The notes under the pieces are model-generated. The model saw only the letters and a program-made list of their open reading frames with translations. It had not been told where the DNA came from and did no database searches. From UBA5448 sp045536965 (GTDB lineage: Bacteria > Bacillota > Clostridia > Oscillospirales > SIG627), in NCBI GenBank assembly GCA_045536965.1, contig JAZSON010000002.1:1-58961 (forward strand): DNA of 58,961 bases, given 5' to 3'. The position numbers and the translations under genes are program-made. Below are positions 1 to 7,710 of the stretch, piece by piece; within the stretch, counting starts at the first letter, position 1, and each line of letters opens with the position of its first letter.

Positions 1-143
1 GCCTCACGGATATTTGCCCCTATACTTGTTCCGCTTCGTTCAAGCTGATTTGACAGAGAATAATGTCCTTTTATATTTTCTGTCAGTTTTAGAATTTGAA
101 TTGCAAATTCTGTTGATAGATCCGCAAGTTTATTTTCAGCCAT
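1..143 (-). CDS. four-helix-bundle protein (23S rRNA intervening-sequence-protein type), partial
   Basis: Only the first 47 codons are in the window; the gene runs off the left edge. The start ATG at 143 follows a good ribosome site (AGAGGTGA). The visible protein begins MAENKLADLSTEFAIQILKL and continues with the pattern SNQLERSGTSIGANIREA, which is the characteristic N-terminal helix pair of the small four-helix-bundle family (S23/IVP, related to diversity-generating-retroelement Avd proteins). The cellular role of the stand-alone family is not established. The hairpin array just upstream is often seen next to such genes (recollection, not tested here). Confidence 0.75.
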   Translation of the reverse strand, partial: MAENKLADLSTEFAIQILKLTENIKGHYSLSNQLERSGTSIGANIRE

Positions 144-181
144 CGAAATCACCTCTTTAAATACATTATATCACAGATTTC

Positions 182-346
182 AATGATTTTCAATGAAATC
201 GCGCGGGGCGCGATGAAATCCGAGCAATGCTCGGATGAAATCTGCTTCGCAGATGAAATTAAATCCACCCGCCCGCCGTCAAGGCGGATTTCATCCCCGT
301 AGGGGATTTCATCATCGAAGATGATTTCACCCACCCGATAGGGTGG
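182..346. repeat. array of seven unlike short hairpins joined by GAAATC/GATTTCAT-type linkers
   Basis: Successive small palindromes lie at 198-214 (ATCGCGC/GCGCGAT), 218-236 (ATCCGAGC/GCTCGGAT), 240-254 (ATCTGC/GCAGAT), 273-287 (CCGCC/GGCGG), 293-307 (ATCCCC/GGGGAT), 311-325 (ATCATC/GATGAT) and 331-346 (CCACCC/GGGTGG). The stems differ, but the joining bases are always a form of GAAATC or its complement. This is neither a CRISPR (no constant repeat) nor an open reading frame. It sits between the four-helix-bundle gene and the tRNA-Leu terminator. Confidence 0.75.
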
Positions 347-355
347 ATTTAGTTG

Positions 356-396
356 AAAAGAACCCACACTTGTCGTAGACAAATGTGGGTTCTTTT
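356..396 (-). terminator. terminator of tRNA-Leu
   Basis: A near-perfect 15-bp stem (GAACCCACACTTGTC with its complement, 3-base loop) is followed on the minus strand by a short U run. It lies directly downstream of the tRNA-Leu 3' end. Confidence 0.75.
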
Positions 397-397
397 C

Positions 398-480
398 TGG
401 TACGGGTAACAGGACTTGAACCTGCACTCACAGGAACCAGATCCTAAATCTGGCGCGTCTGCCAATTCCGCCATACCCGC
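398..480 (-). tRNA. tRNA-Leu (anticodon UAG)
   Basis: The minus strand reads GCGGGTA at the 5' end and TACCCGT-A-CCA at the 3' end, so the CCA is encoded. The anticodon stem-loop CCAGA-TTTAGGA-TCTGG gives UAG (leucine). An extra variable arm and the T arm GCAGG-TTCAAGT-CCTGT are present. Length is 83 bases, as expected for a class II tRNA. Confidence 0.93.
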
Positions 481-498
481 GTATTGCTTTGCGTTGTT

Positions 499-527
499 AT
501 TTTACCCGTTTTCGCTCGGTTTGTCAA
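499..527 (-). promoter_or_regulatory. promoter of tRNA-Leu
   Basis: On the minus strand a TTGACA box (522-527) is followed after 17 bases by TAAAAT (499-504), about 20 bases before the tRNA. It has the spacing of a housekeeping sigma-A promoter. Confidence 0.7.
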
Positions 528-691
528 CCGATTGCGTGAATTTATAAAAAAACTTGCATGGCGCCTGCAAATTCGGCTTTTACGAATTGCCTACAAGTGT
601 GTTTGGGCGCCGTGATTTTGTCAGATATGATGGGAAGCGGCGGAAAACGATGGGTTTTACTGTAAAAATAGAAGAAAAATACAAAATGCTC

Positions 692-720
692 TTGACAGGA
701 TTTGTGTATGAATGTATAAT
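692..720 (+). promoter_or_regulatory. sigma-A promoter of the citrate-synthase-like/gntR operon
   Basis: TTGACA (692-697), 17-base spacer, perfect TATAAT (715-720). The start site would fall at about 727, inside the palindromic operator that follows. Confidence 0.8.
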
Positions 721-746
721 TGTATACAATGATACAGGTTGTATCA
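720..746. promoter_or_regulatory. probable GntR operator over the transcription start
   Basis: A perfect 10-bp palindrome TTGTATACAA (720-729) is followed at once by an inverted repeat TGATAC-N5-GTATCA (730-746). TTGTATACAA-like palindromes are typical sites of FadR-subfamily GntR regulators, and such a regulator is the second gene of this operon. The position over the -10 box and start site suggests repression. Binding itself is inferred. Confidence 0.6.
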
Positions 747-804
747 GAAAAAGCAAATTTTCATACAACAAGGAGGTTCGGCGGGTTGCCGAAAAACAGA
801 AAAA

Positions 805-2169
805 ATGATTGAACTGAGCAAAAAAACCAATGTATTGGAACAGGATCCTTATGCATACTCGCTGCAGGACGTAGCCGATCCCAATCTGTTCCGCGAAATA
901 TTCCCTTATACCGAGATTCCCAAGGTGCCGTTTAACTTCCGTCGGGTTCCCATGGAAACACCCGAGCAGTTTACCATCACCGACACCACCTTCCGCGACG
1001 GCATGCAATCCATGGCACCCTACACCGCCAAGCAGATGCTGGATATTTACGATATGCTTCACCGTTTGGGCGGTGAGAAGGGAATTATACGCCAAACCGA
1101 ATTTTTCGTTTACAGCGAAAAGGACCGTAAGGCTCTGCAGATGTGCATGGAGCGCGGCTATCGTTTCCCCGAATGTACCACCTGGATCCGTGCCAGCAAA
1201 AACGATTTTAAGTTGGTTAAGGACATCGGTGTACAGGAAACGGGCATTTTGGTGTCCTGTTCCGATTATCATATCTTCAAAAAGCTCGGCATGACCCGTA
1301 AGCAGGCCATGGAGCATTATCTCTCGGTGGTCAAGGATGCCATTGACGCGGGTTTGCGTCCCCGTTGCCATCTTGAGGACATTACCCGTGCCGATTTTTA
1401 CGGCTTTGTCGTGCCGTTTGTCAATGCTTTGATGGAGATCTCCCGTGAATCGGGCATCCCCGTCAAGATCCGTGCCTGTGATACCATGGGTTACGGTATT
1501 CCGTATTCCGGCTCTGCTCTGCCTCGTTGCGTGCCCGGTATTATCTACGGCTTGAAGCACCATTCCGACGTACCCTCCGAAATGATCGAATGGCACGGAC
1601 ACAACGATTTTTACAAGGGCGTTGTCAATGCATCCACCGCATGGCTTTACGGTGCGGGGGCTGTCAACTGCTCGCTGTTCGGTATCGGCGAACGCACGGG
1701 TAACGTGCCGCTGGAGGCGATGGTCTTCGAATACGCCTCGCTTAAGGGTACGCTGGACGGCATGAATCCCACCGTGATCACCGAGCTCGCCGAGTATTTT
1801 GAGAAGGAGATCGGTTATACCATCCCCCCGATGACACCCTTTGTGGGTGCCAACTTCAACGCGACCCGTGCCGGTATCCATGCCGACGGTCTTTTGAAGG
1901 ATGAGGAGATCTACAATATTTTCGATACCAAGACCATTCTCAACCGCCCCGTTTCGGTAGAGATCACCAACACCTCGGGTGTTGCGGGCATTGCTTATTG
2001 GCTGAACGTGCATTTTAAGCGCAAGGAGGACGAGCTGATCGATAAGAAATCTGCCGTGGTCATGAAAATGAAGCAGGAGATCGAGGAGATCTATGCCGCC
2101 GGCCGTCAGACGGTCATGAGCGACAAGGAATTGGTTGCCCTCTATGACAAGTACAAGGATGAGAAGTGA
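805..2169 (+). CDS. DRE-TIM metallolyase, probable Re-citrate synthase / isopropylmalate-synthase family
   Basis: A 454-residue member of the homocitrate/2-isopropylmalate synthase family, which condenses acetyl-CoA with a 2-oxo acid. The signature DTTFRDGMQ near residue 56 carries the metal-binding Asp, and the HGHNDFYKG segment supplies the metal-binding histidines. The N-terminus (YAYSLQDVADPNLFREIFPY) and length resemble the Re-face citrate synthase described in Clostridium kluyveri rather than LeuA, which has a longer regulatory C-terminus. If so, it makes citrate from acetyl-CoA and oxaloacetate for glutamate synthesis. The assignment rests on remembered similarity. The ATG at 805 was chosen because the family N-terminus starts there; a strong GGAGG at 772-776 lies rather far upstream, so an earlier start cannot be excluded. 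It is followed by gntR after a 13-base gap. Confidence 0.75.
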   Translation: MIELSKKTNVLEQDPYAYSLQDVADPNLFREIFPYTEIPKVPFNFRRVPMETPEQFTITDTTFRDGMQSMAPYTAKQMLDIYDMLHRLGGEKGIIRQTEFFVYSEKDRKALQMCMERGYRFPECTTWIRASKNDFKLVKDIGVQETGILVSCSDYHIFKKLGMTRKQAMEHYLSVVKDAIDAGLRPRCHLEDITRADFYGFVVPFVNALMEISRESGIPVKIRACDTMGYGIPYSGSALPRCVPGIIYGLKHHSDVPSEMIEWHGHNDFYKGVVNASTAWLYGAGAVNCSLFGIGERTGNVPLEAMVFEYASLKGTLDGMNPTVITELAEYFEKEIGYTIPPMTPFVGANFNATRAGIHADGLLKDEEIYNIFDTKTILNRPVSVEITNTSGVAGIAYWLNVHFKRKEDELIDKKSAVVMKMKQEIEEIYAAGRQTVMSDKELVALYDKYKDEK

Positions 2170-2182
2170 GGGGGAGAAAACC

Positions 2183-2839
2183 GTGAAACCGTTATCTGCG
2201 ACTCCGAGCTCACTAACTTATGAGGTGTACAAGGAGCTGGAACATTCGATTCTTGACGGCACCTTTCAGGCGGGAGACAGTTTGATTGAAACCAAACTGT
2301 CCGAACAACTCGGCGTGTCTCGTACGCCTATTCGCGAAGCTCTCCGACAACTGGAGCATGAGGAATTGGTGCGTACCGTTCCCAATCGCGGGGCGGTTGT
2401 CATTGGTATATCTACCAAGGACATCGAAGATATGTATACCATACGCATTGCCATTGAGGGGCTTGCATCTCAATGGGCGGCCGAGTCTGCAACCCTTGAA
2501 CAGATTGAACAACTGCGTGAGATTGTGGAATTGCAGGAGTTTTATGCGCAGAAAAACGAGCCGCTGCAGATCTGGCAATTAGACAGCCGATTTCACACCC
2601 TTTTGTATTCGGTTTGCGGCAGTCGTATTCTTAAGCATACTTTGGGGAATTTCCACAATTATGTGCAAAAGGCGCGCGAAATATCAATCACTGCCGAGGG
2701 GCGTATTTCTGCTTTGGTGAGCGAACACCGCGCCATTTTTGACGCCATCGCTTCCCGTGATTCCGAAAAAGCAAAAATTCTCACAGAACAGCATATTATC
2801 AATGCCAAAAACAGTGTGTTAAAAAAACTTAAAGGATAA
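2183..2839 (+). CDS. GntR-family (FadR/FCD type) transcriptional regulator
   Basis: A 218-residue regulator with an N-terminal winged helix (residues about 10-75; recognition-helix motif LGVSRTPIREALRQLE) and an alpha-helical FCD ligand-binding domain behind it. FCD domains usually bind a carboxylic acid, often through a metal, so citrate or a related acid is a reasonable ligand (inference). A GTG start at 2183 was preferred because GAGGGGGAG stands 7 bases before it; starting at the upstream ATG (2135) would overlap the previous gene by 35 bases. Co-transcribed with the citrate-synthase-like gene and probably acting on the palindromes at 720-746. Confidence 0.85.
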   Translation: MKPLSATPSSLTYEVYKELEHSILDGTFQAGDSLIETKLSEQLGVSRTPIREALRQLEHEELVRTVPNRGAVVIGISTKDIEDMYTIRIAIEGLASQWAAESATLEQIEQLREIVELQEFYAQKNEPLQIWQLDSRFHTLLYSVCGSRILKHTLGNFHNYVQKAREISITAEGRISALVSEHRAIFDAIASRDSEKAKILTEQHIINAKNSVLKKLKG

Positions 2840-2933
2840 AAAAGCCTTCCGATTTACACTGATATAATCCCCTTAGAGTAGACACTTGAAAAAACAAAAA
2901 AGTTTTCAAGACTGCTTTAAGGGGGTTGTTTTT

Positions 2934-3023
2934 ATGCAAAGAAGTTCGCACAAAAATAAAGTATATAGTGTGGCGTTGAAGATACAAGCAGTAGAGGGAT
3001 ATCTAACAGGAAAAGGCAGTTAA
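2934..3023 (+). pseudogene. truncated IS transposase N-terminus (IS3/IS150-type helix-turn-helix)
   Basis: Twenty-nine codons from ATG encode MQRSSHKNKVYSVALKIQAV followed by EGYLTGKGS, the start of the helix-turn-helix OrfA of IS3-type elements. The frame stops at the junction with a phage fragment. The bases before it (about 2877-2933) may be the left end of the element, but no partner end is visible. Confidence 0.6.
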
Positions 3024-3128
3024 GAGCTTGACGGTAAGGTGTTCCCTCTTAAAGAGCGTCAAGTCGGTAAAAACTTCCCGCCAATGCACCCGAACTGCCG
3101 TGGATCTGTTTTCTCCTATCAAAGATAA
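3024..3128 (+). pseudogene. C-terminal fragment of phage minor head (Mu F / SPP1 gp7-type) protein
   Basis: Read from 3024 the sequence gives ELDGKVFPLKERQVGKNFPP followed by MHPNCRGSVFSYQR and a stop. The LDGKVF...PPMHPNCR pattern is the typical C-terminus of phage head morphogenesis proteins. No start codon or N-terminal part is present, so it is a remnant. It abuts the transposase fragment directly. Confidence 0.65.
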
Positions 3129-3146
3129 AATATTGTGTATCATATA

Positions 3147-3175
3147 TTGACAAATTTTGGGGTGTGTGGTATAAG
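3147..3175 (+). promoter_or_regulatory. promoter of the Na/Pi cotransporter gene
   Basis: TTGACA (3147-3152), 17 bases, TATAAG (3170-3175), about 95 bases before the start codon. No Pho box was recognised. Confidence 0.6.
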
Positions 3176-3268
3176 TTAGGATGATAGTATTAAATTGGGT
3201 TAGAATTGATGTTGTGCGATGGACACAACAAATTCGCCTGCCAAGGATGTTGGCGGAAAGGAAAAAAT

Positions 3269-5074
3269 ATGGGAATTTTTGAAATTTTGTCGCTGGTATG
3301 CGGTCTTGCCTTGTTTTTGTACGGCATGGACGTTATGGGAACGGGACTGAAAAAGAGTGCGGGCAGAAAGCTGAAGACGATTTTGAGCAATTTGACCTCC
3401 AGCAAACTTAAAGGTTTTTTGCTCGGTCTCGGCGTTACCTCTATTATTCAATCTTCATCGGCAACAACCGTTATGGTGGTCGGCTTTGTTACAGCGGGTA
3501 CTATGATGCTGAGCCAAGCCATCGTCGTGATCATGGGCGCGAATGTCGGCACTGCGGTTACCGCATGGTTGACAGCGCTCAACGGTATTGAGGGCGGGGC
3601 GGATGCAACGGCGTTTTTAAGTTACTTAAAGCCCGATGCTTGGATGCCGATTCTTGCTTTAATCGGTATTTGTTTGGTTATGTTCTCCAAACGGGATAAG
3701 CAAAAGGATGTTGGCAACATTTTGATGGGCTTTGCCATCCTGATGGTGGGTATGAGCTTGATGTCGGATGCTGTTGCCGGCTTGAAGCACAGCGAGGCGT
3801 TTACCAACATTTTGGTCTTGTTCCATAATCCGTTCCTCGGTGTTTTGGTGGGTCTGTTGCTTACGGCTGTTTTGCAATCCTCATCCGCCTCCATTGGTGT
3901 TTTGCAGGCTTTGTCTGTAACGGGCGCCATTTCGTTCGGTACGGCCATCCCCATCATTCTCGGTCAAAACATCGGTACCTGTGTAACTGCAATGATCTCC
4001 GCGATCAGCGCGAATAAGAATGGTAAAAGAACGGCGTTTGCCCACCTTTACTTTAATGTGATCGGTGTTGTATTTTGGTTGTCCATGTACTATTTGGTCG
4101 GTTTTGTTTTGCGCGGCTTTGGTGTGGTGGACATTTTTGAGATTGCAGACGGCGCATCCATCGATATGTGGGGCATTGCCGCCGTTCATACTATCTTTAA
4201 ACTTTTGGCGGTCGGTCTTATGTGGCCGTTTACAAAGCTACTCGAAAAATTGTCGCTGGCTACCGTAAAAGGCGATGACAACGGCGGTGACGAATACACC
4301 GCTATGCTCGACGAGCGTTTGTTGGAAACGCCTTCCGTTGCCGTTGAAAACGTTAAAACGGTTGCCGCAAAGATGAGTGAAATTGCCATCGGTTCTTTGA
4401 GAAAAGCCATAAGATTGTTTGACAATTACGATGTTAAAGTCGCCGATGAGATCCGTGCGGAAGAGGGTAAAGTGGATATTTACGAGGATACTCTCGGTTC
4501 TTATTTGGTACAACTTTCGAGCAAACGTATGTCGGCAGCCGACAGTGTGGATGTGACCAAGTATTTGCATATGATCGGTGATTTCGAGCGTATTTCCGAC
4601 CACGCCGTCAACATTTTGGAGTCGGTGGAAGAAATGCGCGAGAAGAAGATCACCTTCTCTTCCTATGCAAACGCCGAGCTTGCGGTGTTGTATAAAGCGG
4701 TGGATGAGATTTTGGTGGTTACAGAAGAAGCGCTTGCAGGGGCGGATTACCAAAAAGCCGCTCTCGTTGAGCCGATTGAACAGGTTATCGATGAATTACG
4801 CGACAAGATCAAACTCCGTCATACCCTCCGCTTGCAAAAGAGCCTTTGCTCCATTGAGCTCGGTTTTATTCTGTCGGATCTTCTGACCAATCTCGAACGT
4901 GTTTCCGACCATTGCTCCAACATTGCGGGATGTATGCTGGAAATACAAAGTCATGAAAGTTTGGGCGTTCACAATTATTTGCACGGTATCAAAGAAAACG
5001 GTGAGGAATATAAAGCCAACTTTGAACAGTATATGCAAAAATACGCTTTGCCCGCAAAGATCATGGATGAATAA
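3269..5074 (+). CDS. Na/Pi cotransporter family protein with C-terminal PhoU-like domain
   Basis: A 601-residue membrane protein of the NptA/YjbB type, importing or exporting phosphate with sodium. The first roughly 335 residues hold two inverted repeats, each with the signature QSSSAT/QSSSAS (sequences SIIQSSSATT and VLQSSSAS), and several hydrophobic helices. From about residue 360 to 580 comes a soluble helical PhoU-like domain with two copies of the E..D..E.. metal-binding pattern. The ATG at 3269 was chosen over the longer frame from 3206 because AAAGGA stands just upstream and the protein then starts directly with the first membrane helix. It is followed by a strong terminator. Confidence 0.88.
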   Translation: MGIFEILSLVCGLALFLYGMDVMGTGLKKSAGRKLKTILSNLTSSKLKGFLLGLGVTSIIQSSSATTVMVVGFVTAGTMMLSQAIVVIMGANVGTAVTAWLTALNGIEGGADATAFLSYLKPDAWMPILALIGICLVMFSKRDKQKDVGNILMGFAILMVGMSLMSDAVAGLKHSEAFTNILVLFHNPFLGVLVGLLLTAVLQSSSASIGVLQALSVTGAISFGTAIPIILGQNIGTCVTAMISAISANKNGKRTAFAHLYFNVIGVVFWLSMYYLVGFVLRGFGVVDIFEIADGASIDMWGIAAVHTIFKLLAVGLMWPFTKLLEKLSLATVKGDDNGGDEYTAMLDERLLETPSVAVENVKTVAAKMSEIAIGSLRKAIRLFDNYDVKVADEIRAEEGKVDIYEDTLGSYLVQLSSKRMSAADSVDVTKYLHMIGDFERISDHAVNILESVEEMREKKITFSSYANAELAVLYKAVDEILVVTEEALAGADYQKAALVEPIEQVIDELRDKIKLRHTLRLQKSLCSIELGFILSDLLTNLERVSDHCSNIAGCMLEIQSHESLGVHNYLHGIKENGEEYKANFEQYMQKYALPAKIMDE

Positions 5075-5080
5075 AAGTGA

Positions 5081-5113
5081 AAAATCGCAACCGATTCGGT
5101 TGCGATTTTTTTG
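5081..5113. terminator. bidirectional terminator between convergent genes
   Basis: The hairpin AAATCGCAACCG-ATT-CGGTTGCGATTT is flanked by A and T runs on both sides and lies between the 3' ends of the cotransporter gene and the hydrolase-like gene. Confidence 0.85.
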
Positions 5114-5121
5114 CGCAGTGA

Positions 5122-6210
5122 TTATTTTTTGTAGAGCTTACGGTTTGCTTCCAAGCGGGCGTTGTAGTCCATATCTTTGATGCGTCTAAAGCCTTCTTTG
5201 GTGGCTGCCCAGACTCTTTCGGTGTTTTGTGCGCGGTAGGTGTTGGATTCGGAGCCGCGATAACCCCATGCGAGGATGGTTCTTGCGCCGCCGTCGTAGG
5301 CTGCTTCGCAGGCAGAAACGATCTCGTCGTGACGTCCTGCGGGGTTGGCGTAGGTGCGGATCCAAATGTGATGGTCACGTTTCGTCTGCTCGGTCAACTC
5401 CACGCACGCTTTCGTAGAGGTATACACGTATTCGTAGGGATCAAGGGGACCGCCGGTCACCGACCAGTAGGGATCGGTACCGAAATTGTCGATGGTTTTT
5501 AATTTGCAGATGGCTTCGGTATCCACCTCTGCCGCAAGAAGCTCGCTTTTTGAGAATTTCTTGGTTTTGAATATGCCCGGCAGTTGGTGCGCCATAAAGC
5601 AAATGATGTTTTTCAGACCTGCTTCATGGGCATAAGAGGTGGCAAAATCGAAGAATTCGGTCACGCTGTTTCTTCTGAATTCTGATAGCTCGGCATCCAT
5701 GATTATGGGCATATCGTGGCCATATTTTTCACGGAACAGGGCTTTACAGGTGGGGCAGGCACAGCAAGCGATATAATCGTCTGTCCCATCTACTTTTTTA
5801 GAGGGGATGTTCGGTTCGTCCCAAAAAACGGTTTTTCCGCCCAAGGAGACCACTGTGTCAACCCATTGCTTGACAAAATCGCGGTAAGAGGGGGCATTGA
5901 GGCAGACTTGGTAGGGGTGCATGGTGCCGTCGCCGTAATACATATGGGCTTCGGGATGGTAGCCGAGGAAATGCGCTTTGTCACCCGGTGAACCGCCGAT
6001 GCCCCAGTTGTCGACCCAAACTTCAAGACCTTCGGCTTCGGTAGCGGCGAAGATGTCTTTCATGACTGCCGAGTGACGCTCCCAGTCGGTGTGGGAGAGC
6101 ATGTGTACCACGACATCCATGTTGGACGAGGCGATGTCTTTCATATCGTTTATCGCATGGGAAAGCATACGGTTGCCATGATAAGCAACACCTGTTTTCA
6201 GTATTTGCAT
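5122..6210 (-). CDS. uncharacterised TIM-barrel protein, probably glycoside-hydrolase-like
   Basis: A 362-residue soluble protein without signal peptide. The alternation of hydrophobic strands with acidic strand ends (VFWDEPNIP near residue 135, VWVDNWGIGG near 65, NFGTDPYW near 244) is what one sees in beta/alpha-barrel glycosidases, with Asp and Glu candidates for catalysis. A CxxC pair (CCACPTC, residues about 149-155) could bind metal. I do not recognise the exact family. Start at 6210 is supported by AGGAGG nine bases upstream. It has its own promoter and is convergent with the cotransporter gene. Confidence 0.55.
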   Translation of the reverse strand: MQILKTGVAYHGNRMLSHAINDMKDIASSNMDVVVHMLSHTDWERHSAVMKDIFAATEAEGLEVWVDNWGIGGSPGDKAHFLGYHPEAHMYYGDGTMHPYQVCLNAPSYRDFVKQWVDTVVSLGGKTVFWDEPNIPSKKVDGTDDYIACCACPTCKALFREKYGHDMPIIMDAELSEFRRNSVTEFFDFATSYAHEAGLKNIICFMAHQLPGIFKTKKFSKSELLAAEVDTEAICKLKTIDNFGTDPYWSVTGGPLDPYEYVYTSTKACVELTEQTKRDHHIWIRTYANPAGRHDEIVSACEAAYDGGARTILAWGYRGSESNTYRAQNTERVWAATKEGFRRIKDMDYNARLEANRKLYKK

Positions 6211-6242
6211 GATGGAGCCTCCTATGATTTGGTATCGATTCG

Positions 6243-6270
6243 ATTATATCATAACCCATATCCGTGTCAA
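6243..6270 (-). promoter_or_regulatory. promoter of the TIM-barrel gene
   Basis: On the minus strand TTGACA (6265-6270), 16-base spacer, TATAAT (6243-6248), 33 bases before the start codon. Confidence 0.7.
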
Positions 6271-6372
6271 GAGGGAGGGGAGAAAAATGCGAACAAAGTG
6301 GGAAACGGATTGATTTTTTGAGGGGAATTTGATATAATAAAAAAGAATTCAAATGTGAAAAGGGGTAGAAAA

Positions 6373-6816
6373 ATGATTTTTGACACATTGCAAAACATTA
6401 AAAACTATAAGGAGTTGGGAGAGGTTTACACCGCGCTTACGTTTCTTGCAAAAACCGATTTTTCCAAAATGGCGCCCGGGAAATATGAAATAGATGGTGA
6501 CAGATGCTTTTATTCGGTGCAGGAATATGAAACCGATCCCGACAAAAAACTTTCCGAGGCCCACAAAAAATACATCGACATTCAATACATGATCGACGGT
6601 GAGGAAATTATGGGGATTGCGCCTTTGCAAATCTCGAAGGTTTTGGTGGAAGAAAAAGAAGAAAAAGATTGTTGGCTTTACGAATGCGATACACTCCCGA
6701 TTCCCTTGCAAACGGGTTACTTTGCAGTGCTGTATCCGACGGATATTCACAAGCCGGGTGTGGCAAAAGTGGGCAAGAGTAAATGCCGAAAAGTTGTTGT
6801 GAAAGTACATGTTTGA
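6373..6816 (+). CDS. YhcH/YjgK/YiaL family protein
   Basis: A 147-residue small beta-barrel protein of the DUF386 family. Members sit in sugar catabolism operons (sialic acid, galactoside) and are thought to act on sugar anomers or as accessory subunits, with a bound metal. Family marks are EAHKKYIDIQYMIDGEE and the HxP-type TDIHKPGV segment near the C-terminus. ATG at 6373 follows AGGGG. The HAD phosphatase gene begins 18 bases downstream, so both are probably one transcript. The sugar handled is not evident. Confidence 0.85.
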   Translation: MIFDTLQNIKNYKELGEVYTALTFLAKTDFSKMAPGKYEIDGDRCFYSVQEYETDPDKKLSEAHKKYIDIQYMIDGEEIMGIAPLQISKVLVEEKEEKDCWLYECDTLPIPLQTGYFAVLYPTDIHKPGVAKVGKSKCRKVVVKVHV

Positions 6817-6834
6817 GAAAAAAGAGGGGGAAAT

Positions 6835-7431
6835 ATGGATATTTCACAAATCCACGGCGCTATTTTTGATATGGATGGCACCCTCGTTTATTCGCTCCAT
6901 CTTTGGAGAGATATTTGGAAAAGAATCGGCGAGGTGTGTGGCATAGATAATTTTTCTCCTTCTTCCGAGGACGACAAAACGGTGCGTACTTTGGTGCTGG
7001 TGGATGCGGTAGCCTATGTGCACGATCACTATCATTTGTCGCAAGAGACGGAGGTTTTGGTTAAGGTAGCAAAGGGAATGCTTGATCGGTATTATCAAAA
7101 TGATGTTACCGCCAAGGAGGGGGTTGTTCCCTTTTTGGAGGCCCTTAAAAAACGGGGCATACCCATGTACATTGCTTCGGCTTCTCCCGCCGAGCATGTC
7201 TTTATCGCGCTTGACACCTGCGGACTCAAGCATTATTTTGACGGGGTTGTTTCCTGCTGCGATGTAGGAAAAGGCAAAGAAGAACCTGATGTGTTTATAA
7301 AAACGATGGAATACATGGGTAGTGACAGAGAGCACACTTATGTTTTTGAGGACTCGGTGACTGCTGTAAAAACTGCCTCTGCGGCAGGATTGAAAACCGT
7401 CGGTATTTACGATGAGTATAATTACGGTTAG
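6835..7431 (+). CDS. HAD-superfamily phosphatase (beta-phosphoglucomutase-like), shortened by an in-frame TAG
   Basis: A 198-residue haloacid-dehalogenase-type hydrolase acting on small phosphorylated sugars or nucleotides. Motif I is FDMDGTL (residues 11-17), motif II IASAS near 118, the motif III lysine around KGKEEP near 149, and motif IV VFEDS near 170. The reading frame stops with TAG at 7429-7431, but the same frame runs on for 21 codons to TGA at 7495-7497 and reads like the normal HAD C-terminus (DELAAISDYFVGKGESLEKW). The stop is therefore probably a nonsense change or sequence error; the catalytic motifs are all upstream of it, so some activity could remain. Confidence 0.8.
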   Translation: MDISQIHGAIFDMDGTLVYSLHLWRDIWKRIGEVCGIDNFSPSSEDDKTVRTLVLVDAVAYVHDHYHLSQETEVLVKVAKGMLDRYYQNDVTAKEGVVPFLEALKKRGIPMYIASASPAEHVFIALDTCGLKHYFDGVVSCCDVGKGKEEPDVFIKTMEYMGSDREHTYVFEDSVTAVKTASAAGLKTVGIYDEYNYG

Positions 7432-7577
7432 GATGAGCTTGCTGCCATTTCCGATTATTTTGTGGGGAAGGGCGAAAGCCTTGAAAAGTGGCTTTGATTT
7501 TGCAGTGCAAGAAAAAACAGAAAATGCACCGACAAAAACGTTGCATTTCTTTATAAAATAACGCATAATAAAAATAA

Positions 7578-7620
7578 AGACCTCCTACGGTGGAATGAAA
7601 CTGCCATAGGAGGATTTTTA
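7578..7620 (+). terminator. terminator after the YhcH-HAD operon
   Basis: A stem CCTCCTA/TAGGAGG with partly paired inner bases is followed by a T-rich run (ATTTTTA). Confidence 0.6.
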
Positions 7621-7672
7621 TACGCAGAAAATATAAATTGTGTGTGTTTGGATTCATTCACTTTGGGTTTAA

Positions 7673-7706
7673 AAGAAGCCGCAAGGAAATAATTCCCTGC
7701 GGCTTT
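7673..7706 (-). terminator. terminator of the acyl-CoA ligase gene
   Basis: The minus strand reads GCCGCAGGGAA-TTAT-TTCCTTGCGGC followed by TTCTTTT, directly after the stop codon of the ligase gene. Confidence 0.75.
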
Positions 7707-7710
7707 GCGT

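Noticed and set aside
182..346. CRISPR array
   Set aside because: Repeat units are only about nine bases, stems vary and there are no spacers of constant length or cas genes.
580..2013. 477-codon open frame on the minus strand
   Set aside because: It lies fully antisense to the citrate-synthase-like gene and has no family-like motifs; a by-product of codon bias.
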